From: Bacillota bacterium
GTDB lineage: Bacteria; Bacillota; Clostridia; Christensenellales; SZUA-584
DNA length: 64,000 bases
NCBI GenBank assembly: GCA_023410595.1
Contig: JAEYPO010000009.1
Span: forward strand, 124,001-188,000
Direction of reading: 5' to 3'
Positions 58,536 to 64,000 of the stretch are shown in pieces. Both the position numbers and the translations under genes were made by a program. Position 1 is the first letter of the stretch; every line of letters starts with the position of its first letter. The notes beneath the pieces are model-generated. The model made no database searches and was not told the DNA's origin. It worked only from the letters and a program-made list of their open reading frames with translations.

Positions 58536-58721
58536 TTATTTCTTAAGGCCAAGCGCTCCCATGGGGCAGCGCCTAACGCATTTTCCGCACGACGTGCATT
58601 TTTCCATGTCCACCTCGGGCGCGTCAAATCCTCTCTGCGAAAGCGCGCCCGCCGGGCATACCGCTACCGCGGGGCATCTGTGATTCTGCGGGCATCGCTT
58701 TTCATTTACCGCTATACTCAT
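58536..58721 (-). CDS. Small 4Fe-4S ferredoxin-like protein
   Basis: A 61-residue protein with seven cysteines. The C-terminal motif KCTSCGKCVRRCPMGAL is a standard [4Fe-4S] site. The N-terminal motif RCPQNHRCPAVAVCPAGAL is of the shorter CPQNHxCPA type, which lacks one ligand of a full cluster and may bind a second cluster in altered form. AAGGAGAATAAT precedes ATG 58721. Likely the electron donor for, or partner of, the adjacent sulfur oxidoreductase, as inferred from their 54-base spacing. Confidence 0.88.
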   Translation of the reverse strand: MSIAVNEKRCPQNHRCPAVAVCPAGALSQRGFDAPEVDMEKCTSCGKCVRRCPMGALGLKK

Positions 58722-58978
58722 ATTATTCTCCTTATGATGCGCTATACTGCGACAAAAGCTTTGTGAAAAAACTATCTATTGTTACTATAATTTAAATGTC
58801 AACAATCTTTAAGTGACTTAATCACACGAAATAAAAAGAAAAAAGTAAAAACAAAAAAATTATTATTAAGCCAGGCACCTTGAATATATTAACAGTTTAT
58901 TATGTCGCAAACAAGCGCAAAATATGAATGAAGATTATTTATTGCCGTCCCGTATTAATAAAGAAAGGAGCGTCGAAA

Positions 58979-59197
58979 ATGTCATCAAAATATAGAAATC
59001 TAAACCCGGAGCATCCATGGACAAAATTCAAGATGGATTGTGCGCAGGAGATAGGCCGACTTAACTATTGCAGCGAATTCAACAACGAGTATAAAGGCGA
59101 CGTACCCGCCAAAATAAACGGCGCGCAGGGCGGGCCGATAGGCGGACAAATGGTCAAAAAAATGATTGAAATGGCGGAGAAAAGCCTGGGCGGTTAA
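58979..59197 (+). CDS. Small acid-soluble spore protein, alpha/beta type
   Basis: A 72-residue spore DNA-binding protein. The two helical blocks of the family are recognisable: MDCAQEIGRL in place of the more usual MKxEIAxELG, and INGAQGGPIGGQMVKKMIEM near the C-terminus. These proteins coat spore DNA and are degraded by the GPR protease on germination. The start ATG 58979 follows AAAGGAG; a longer upstream frame is rejected. Two cysteines (in MDCAQ and LNYCSE) are unusual for the family. The expected sigma-G promoter could not be recognised with confidence. Confidence 0.8.
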   Translation: MSSKYRNLNPEHPWTKFKMDCAQEIGRLNYCSEFNNEYKGDVPAKINGAQGGPIGGQMVKKMIEMAEKSLGG

Positions 59198-59613
59198 CAA
59201 TTACCGCTTATAAACACCCAGATTTATAAAAAGAGCGTTTGCTTTTCTTGAAAACCTGGTATTATCACCCCTGCAGCGGAGTGATTTTTTTTACTTTTAG
59301 TACTTGTAATAGTATGTATCATATGATATGTTTTATGGTACTAATTCTCATTTATGGGAGGGCAAGCCGGGCATATATTGTACGGTCGGCGCCATCTTTA
59401 AGATGGCGTCCCGGATTGCCGAATTCTACTGGGGTTTTAACCGCAACGGAACATAAGTTTGTATAAAACGCGAGTTATCCACAAAAAATGTGGATAACTC
59501 GCGTTTTGTTGTGGATAATCGCACTGATATCTATAATCTGCACCTGCAAGCCTCACGGCTTGGGCTGCCGCTAAATCGACGAGGGAACCCCTTTATTAAG
59601 CGCATAAACGAGG
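59198..59613. other. Gene-free interval between the spore gene and addA
   Basis: 416 bases with no credible gene. It contains the DnaA-box hairpin (listed separately), an imperfect ATCACCCCTGCAGCGGAGTGAT-type hairpin described by its arms ATCAC (59255-59259) and GTGAT near 59281, and a degraded CTCACG-loop repeat, CAAGC/GCTTG, at 59547-59562. Confidence 0.55.
59465..59518. promoter_or_regulatory. Hairpin made of opposed DnaA boxes, also a likely terminator
   Basis: The arms 59465-59483 and 59489-59507 form a perfect 19-bp stem around an AAAAA loop. The left arm contains TTATCCACA (59475-59483) and the right TGTGGATAA (59489-59497), both perfect consensus DnaA boxes in opposite orientation; a third TGTGGATAA lies at 59510-59518. 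The stem is flanked by AAAA and TTTT, so it can also terminate transcription in both directions, from the spore gene and from addA. Confidence 0.7.
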
Positions 59614-62600
59614 TTAAAGAAGCGAAACGCTCTTTCCGGCGGATAGCAGATATATGACGCTTTCTTTAACGGGCATACCTGTGATAGCATTAAGAGCCTT
59701 TGCGTATATGGCCAGCTGAAGCCGGTATTTTTGGGCAGCTTCGCGCTCCCCCCCTGCCTGTACCCTGTCCGTCTTATAGTCTACGACGACCCAGCGCCCG
59801 TCTTCCTCAAAGCACATGTCAATAACGCCCTGTACCATTACGCTCTCATCCGAGCCTGTGAGCCCCAGCTCCCTCGCGCTCATCGCAAGGCAAAACGGAG
59901 CCTCAAGCAGCCTCCGAGGCGAGCGCCTCGCGCGCTGCGCTATATCGCTTTCAAGAAACGCGGCTATACTCCGCGCGTCGATAAATTCCGCCTTCCCTTC
60001 GGGTATAGCTGCTTTAAGTTCTCTTAGGCGGGCAATTACTTCCTCCTCGCTCCTTCTCTCAAGCCCTATCTTCTGCAGCGCCTTATGCGTAAGCGTTCCG
60101 CGTTCCGCCGCGGAGATGTCGTCCCCGCCAGGAAAATAGACGCGCTCTAAAGTTTCCTTCTCGTGCAGCCGCTTTAACGCCGAGACGCTCACCTTGGAGG
60201 GAACGCCAAGGTCGGCGGCATACTCGTATGCCGTAAACACATCCGGCTCCCCGGCGCAGGCCGCCATATCGAGCAGCATATCAAGCCGCTGCCCGCGCCT
60301 CGCCGTTTCTCCCTCGCCGAGCTCTTCGCGCATAGTCCGTACGAGTCCGTTTATATCCTTGCCCGTGCGCGCGCACATCATGGCGACTGCCGGCATAACG
60401 AGGTCGAAATACGTCTTAGCTTCAAACTGCCAGCCCCGAGGCTTCTCCTCCAGCCACCTGTCTTTCATTTCCCCCGCGCCGAGTATGGCGAGCCTTGCGG
60501 ACGCGCGCGTCATGCCCACATAGAGCAGCCGTATCGTTTCGGATATCGTCTCTCGCCGCATGCCGCGCGCCGCCAAGTGCCTGTGCAGCGTGGGCGTGCG
60601 TACGCGCGCCTTTTCGTCTATTATGTCGAGCGCCAGCCCCAGCTCCCTGCCTACTAGCACCGGCCCGCTTGTATCGCGCTGGTTTATCATTTTGTGCATG
60701 CCGGAGAGTATCACGGCGGGAAACTCGAGCCCCTTTGACTTGTGTATCGTAGTTAAGTACACGGCGTCAACATCGCCCGGTTTTTGCTGCTGCTTTGCCC
60801 CTATCCTTGAAGCATAGGTTATTATATCGCCAAGCCGCGCGTCCTTCATCGCCGACGCGGCGGCTATGAACGAGCTTATTGCTGCGTTGCTGGCCGTCCC
60901 TCCCGGCGAAGTGAGCGCGTATTCCGAAAATTCTGCTTCCCGTTTTATACGCATCAGGAAGTCGGGTAATTTCAGCGACTGCGACAGCAACCGGAAGCGC
61001 TCTATCTCGTCAAAGAAACTCTTCAGCTTTGTTCCGAGCGCGTCCTGCCTTGTATAAGCGCTTGCCGCGCGGTAAAAGCTTCTGTCCTCATCCCGGACGC
61101 TATGCCCCAGCCGGACGGACGCAAGCTCCGGCTCGGTAAAGCCGAAATGAGGAAACCTCATAACGCTGAGCAGCGCCGTATCGCTTCCCGGACTGTCTAT
61201 CAGCGACAGCAGATTTATAAACACTCCGAGCTCGCTGAACTTCGCCTCCGTTCCGTCCGCTCCGCTTACCACCGGTATGCCGGCGTCCGAAAGCGATTTG
61301 GCAAGCTGCCTGCCCGATCTCGAAACCTCAGGGCGCAGCACCGCTATGTCTCTATACCTGTACCCTTGAGCGACGAGCTCCTTAATATACGCCGCCACGG
61401 CCGAGCCCTCCGCCTGAAGGCTCTCCCTGCCCTCGTTGTCCGCAAACACTATCTCCGCAAACCCCTCGCCCGCAAGACCCGCTTCAAGCGCCTGCCCGCC
61501 CGCGTACTCCACTCCGCCCGCCTCGACGGACATCATGCAGGCCATTACGCCGTTTATGAAGTCAATAACGCCCGGTTGGCTGCGGTAATTAACGTTCATC
61601 TCTATGAGCCCCGAGCCTTTAAGCTCATCGCACCGTGATATCAGCAGCTTCGGGTTGGACTCGCGGAACATGTATATGCACTGCTTTACGTCGCCAACGA
61701 TAAAATCGTTGGCCCCGCGCTGCACCTTTGCGAGTATCGCGCACTGCACATCGTTTATGTCCTGATATTCGTCCACGAACACATGCGCGTACCTCTCGCG
61801 GTACCTTGCGGCTATCTCAGGAACCAGCAGGCATTTAAGCGCGAAATGTATGAGGTCGTCGTGGTCGAGCACATTCCTGCGCCGTTTGAGTATGGCGTAC
61901 CTCTTCATGAAATCCCTTGTAAGCTCTAAAAACGCACGGGCGTCGCCGCACACAGCCGCAAGCTCGCCCGATACTATGGCGTAAAAATCTCCTTCGTACG
62001 CGTAAAGCTCTTCAAAGCACTTGTTAGCCCTGTTTGTCAGCGTCCTGCTCTCCCTGTTCGGCGCTCCCTTCTCCTTAGAGTTTATATGCTCCGCTTTGGG
62101 TATAAAGACGCCGTGTATGTCGAGACAATGGGCGCGGCGCAGCATAGCGTCGCGCTCCCGCCCGCTGCTGTCCGCTTCTGCGGCAAACCCGCGCATGCGC
62201 CAAATTTCCGACCGCTCGGCAAGGTGAAGCGACGCCGCCTCGGCCGCCTCCGCTGCCGCGAGCTTATACTCCGTAAACAGAGTTTCTATGAACGCAGGCG
62301 TGTCAAAATGCTCCGCCGCTTCATCAAGCCATTTTTTGGGCTCCTTCTGGCTGATGACGCGCTCATATATAGTAGACGCCGTGTCCTTAATGCGTTGCAT
62401 GTCGCCGCGCGGCGCGAACCTTTCAATAAAGCCCGAAAAAGCCGCCTCCCGCGCAAGCGCTTCTGCCGCGTCGTCCATCGCGCGCTGCTTCATCGCCGCT
62501 ATCGCGGCTTCATCCGCCACCGTAAACGAGGGGCTTAAGCCCGCCTGCTCGAAGTTGTCTCTGATTACGCGCCCGCAGAACGCGTGTATCGTAGATATGT

Positions 62601-62862
62601 CGGCAAACGCGCACTTTTCGGCCTGCGCAGCCAGCCGCTGTCCGCCCGCCTCCTGCAGCCTGCGGAATATGCGCTCCTTCATCTCGCCCGCCGCGAGGTT
62701 AGTGAACGTAACTATCAGCATGCGCTCAATATCTTCGCCCTCTTCTATGAGCCTGAGCACGCGCTCGGCGAGCACGCTCGTCTTGCCGCTGCCTGCCGCC
62801 GCCGATACGGCGATGCTGCCGCCCCGCATATCTATGGCTCTTTGCTGCCTGTCATTCCACAT
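59614..62862 (-). CDS. addA: ATP-dependent helicase/nuclease subunit AddA
   Basis: A 1082-residue UvrD-type helicase with a C-terminal nuclease domain, the functional counterpart of RecB in double-strand-break repair. Visible motifs: Q/Walker A VSAAAGSGKTSVLAERVL, VTFTNLAAGEMKERI (motif Ia), HVFVDEYQDINDVQ (motif II), VNYRSQPGVIDFIN, LTTIHKSKGLEFPAVIL, RLLYVGMTRAS and, at the C-terminus, WVVVDYKTDRVQ, the nuclease active-site block. ATG 62862 follows GGAAGGAGG and overlaps the addB 3' end by 11 bases. Rather short for AddA, which is often about 1200 residues. Partner of AddB. Confidence 0.96.
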   Translation of the reverse strand: MWNDRQQRAIDMRGGSIAVSAAAGSGKTSVLAERVLRLIEEGEDIERMLIVTFTNLAAGEMKERIFRRLQEAGGQRLAAQAEKCAFADISTIHAFCGRVIRDNFEQAGLSPSFTVADEAAIAAMKQRAMDDAAEALAREAAFSGFIERFAPRGDMQRIKDTASTIYERVISQKEPKKWLDEAAEHFDTPAFIETLFTEYKLAAAEAAEAASLHLAERSEIWRMRGFAAEADSSGRERDAMLRRAHCLDIHGVFIPKAEHINSKEKGAPNRESRTLTNRANKCFEELYAYEGDFYAIVSGELAAVCGDARAFLELTRDFMKRYAILKRRRNVLDHDDLIHFALKCLLVPEIAARYRERYAHVFVDEYQDINDVQCAILAKVQRGANDFIVGDVKQCIYMFRESNPKLLISRCDELKGSGLIEMNVNYRSQPGVIDFINGVMACMMSVEAGGVEYAGGQALEAGLAGEGFAEIVFADNEGRESLQAEGSAVAAYIKELVAQGYRYRDIAVLRPEVSRSGRQLAKSLSDAGIPVVSGADGTEAKFSELGVFINLLSLIDSPGSDTALLSVMRFPHFGFTEPELASVRLGHSVRDEDRSFYRAASAYTRQDALGTKLKSFFDEIERFRLLSQSLKLPDFLMRIKREAEFSEYALTSPGGTASNAAISSFIAAASAMKDARLGDIITYASRIGAKQQQKPGDVDAVYLTTIHKSKGLEFPAVILSGMHKMINQRDTSGPVLVGRELGLALDIIDEKARVRTPTLHRHLAARGMRRETISETIRLLYVGMTRASARLAILGAGEMKDRWLEEKPRGWQFEAKTYFDLVMPAVAMMCARTGKDINGLVRTMREELGEGETARRGQRLDMLLDMAACAGEPDVFTAYEYAADLGVPSKVSVSALKRLHEKETLERVYFPGGDDISAAERGTLTHKALQKIGLERRSEEEVIARLRELKAAIPEGKAEFIDARSIAAFLESDIAQRARRSPRRLLEAPFCLAMSARELGLTGSDESVMVQGVIDMCFEEDGRWVVVDYKTDRVQAGGEREAAQKYRLQLAIYAKALNAITGMPVKESVIYLLSAGKSVSLL

Positions 62863-64000
62863 CGGCCGCGCCTCCTTCCTCATCCGAAAAAAGCGCCTGC
62901 GTTTCCCCTATCTGCCGGGATGCGTTACCCTCGTAGCCCGGGTCCATCATACACACGCTGCCGTACGCGCAGTAATCGCATACGTCTCCGCCCGACGCCC
63001 CGACGGCCGGGTTTATCGCGTTGTCTCCCGAATACATGCCCTCCGCAGCCCGTCTTATCAGCTCGTCCGTATACTCGGTAAGCCGCCGCAGCTCGTACTC
63101 TTCAAAGTGCCTTGCGCTGCTCTTCAGCTCTCCGGATATTTTAAGCGCCTGATCTATCGCGACAAAGCTGCCGTCCGCGTTCACCGTGCTCAAAGCCGAC
63201 AGCGCCTCCGCATCGCGCAGCGACAGCCCTGTAAGCCTTGAGTCCCTCGCTACTTCGCGTTCGCTCGCTTTGTAAGCGTCGCCTATTCTCATGTAATACC
63301 CACCCGCGGGCTTTAAGTTCATACCCTGTGATTCCAGCAGCCGCTGTGCCGCGCGTATGTATAAAGGCAGCTGTATCCTGACGCCTCCCCCAAAATCCTT
63401 CAGAGAAAAACCGGTGGAAGAGGATTTATAGTCCACGACGCGGAAATACCCGTCCGCCACGTCTATCCTGTCTATCTTGCCCGTTATCTCTATATCGCCG
63501 AATTCGGTATCCACCACGTATCCCGAAAAATCCTGCTCGCTCAAAAACATATTCGCCCTGCTGCCCACAAAATGCGACCGTATCCTGAGAGCCGTGTTAA
63601 CGAGTTCTTTTTTGAGCAGCTCGAGCCGCAGCGCAAACCGCTCGTCGTTTTTAAGCTTGCCTTCTTCGTGTATCTCGGCAGCCTTCAAAGCGGCGGCGGT
63701 CATCCGGGCTTCCGTATCAGCCTCGGATAGCTCCTTTATATCCGTGCCGTCCTCGAGCAGCGTTTTTACGAATATATCGAGCGCCAGATGCATATACGTC
63801 CCCATATCCACCCTGTCGTTCGCGTAGTCGCGCTCCTGCTCGGCCTTCAGGCCGAAATCAAGGAAGTGCTTAAAGGGACACTTATAATAGTCCTCTATCC
63901 TCGTCGCGCTGCAGCGTATGCCTCCGTACAGCCTGACCGCGTCCTCTCCTGCAACGGGCGCCGCCGCATTGGTGCGCAGCAGCATGCGCCGCGCCTTATC
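62852..64000 (-). CDS. addB: AddB nuclease/helicase subunit, C-terminal part (runs off the window)
   Basis: At least 382 residues of the C-terminal end; the frame is still open at 64000, so the N-terminal helicase-like part lies outside. The nuclease domain is present: RVDMGTYMHLALDIF, ITGKIDRIDVADGYFRVVDYKSS, with the catalytic Asp/Lys block. Two of the Fe-S cysteine sites are visible: IEDYYKCPFKHF and, at the end, CDYCAYGSVC. It is translated just ahead of addA with an 11-base overlap. Missing length is due to the window edge, not truncation. Confidence 0.94.
   Translation of the reverse strand, partial: DKARRMLLRTNAAAPVAGEDAVRLYGGIRCSATRIEDYYKCPFKHFLDFGLKAEQERDYANDRVDMGTYMHLALDIFVKTLLEDGTDIKELSEADTEARMTAAALKAAEIHEEGKLKNDERFALRLELLKKELVNTALRIRSHFVGSRANMFLSEQDFSGYVVDTEFGDIEITGKIDRIDVADGYFRVVDYKSSSTGFSLKDFGGGVRIQLPLYIRAAQRLLESQGMNLKPAGGYYMRIGDAYKASEREVARDSRLTGLSLRDAEALSALSTVNADGSFVAIDQALKISGELKSSARHFEEYELRRLTEYTDELIRRAAEGMYSGDNAINPAVGASGGDVCDYCAYGSVCMMDPGYEGNASRQIGETQALFSDEEGGAADVE

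Noticed and set aside
59465..59518. DnaA-box cluster as the chromosomal origin
   Set aside because: Only three boxes, no dnaA/dnaN neighbours and no A+T-rich unwinding region beside them.
1..64000. tRNA or rRNA genes
   Set aside because: I looked for TTCGA-containing T-arms with flanking cloverleaf pairing and for rRNA signatures, and found none.

Overview
The window looks like chromosomal DNA from a spore-forming, anaerobic member of the Bacillota, most likely a Clostridia lineage. Sporulation is indicated by a SleB-type cortex hydrolase, SpmA/SpmB and an alpha/beta small acid-soluble spore protein. Anaerobic life is indicated by the class III ribonucleotide reductase NrdD/NrdG, a sensory [FeFe]-hydrogenase-like protein, Rex, several radical-SAM proteins and ferredoxins. 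Genes have strong GGAGG-type ribosome sites and use ATA freely for isoleucine. I found no rRNA, tRNA, transposase, phage structural gene or CRISPR array.

Layout. 0.4-4.2 kb: threonine aldolase, an ASCH protein, the SleB hydrolase, YbjQ and a mini zinc ribbon. 4.3-9.0 kb: a complete gcvT-gcvH-gcvPA-gcvPB glycine cleavage operon behind a tandem glycine riboswitch. 9.0-12.7 kb: a membrane protein, a HAD hydrolase, a pseudouridine synthase, an rRNA methyltransferase, a gene-free stretch rich in secondary structure, and a lipoprotein. 12.7-17.6 kb: nrdD-nrdG with a consensus promoter overlaid by a probable NrdR box, then a hydrogenase/chemoreceptor-like fusion. 17.9-29.0 kb: metG-tatD-radical SAM and trmN6-rsmI-abrB, a neighbourhood also known around B. 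subtilis metS/abrB. Here it is split by an accessory segment: an A+T-rich DUF5677-like gene, repeat clusters, an XRE regulator with a small partner, methyltransferases, AlkD and spmA/spmB. 29.2-32.4 kb: a second A+T-rich orphan gene, a TPR membrane protein, a Fe-S protein and a cupin bracketed by direct repeats. 32.7-36.1 kb: a three-gene ABC exporter (adaptor, ATPase, permease). 36.4-43.5 kb: radA, hsp20, a HAD protein carrying an in-frame repeat, an Lrp/aminotransferase pair and DUF3795. 43.5-51.4 kb: a lipoprotein plus the remnant of a second copy, a second zinc ribbon, and three tandem VanW-domain proteins. 51.4-58.7 kb: rex-yjbQ, two DUF4064-like membrane proteins, a diguanylate cyclase and a four-domain sulfur-handling oxidoreductase beside a small ferredoxin. 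58.9-64.0 kb: a spore protein, a hairpin carrying DnaA boxes, addA, and the 3' part of addB running off the window.

The most unusual signals are non-coding. (1) A dispersed GC-rich palindromic repeat keeps a CTCACGA-type loop while its stem changes; one copy lies in frame inside a HAD-family gene. (2) A perfect 19-bp hairpin is built from two opposed consensus DnaA boxes, with a third just outside. (3) A 26-bp perfect palindrome contains one complete stop codon and the last codons of its convergent partner. (4) The nrdD promoter is a perfect sigma-A consensus covered by an NrdR-box-like palindrome. All calls come from reading the sequence; no database search was run.
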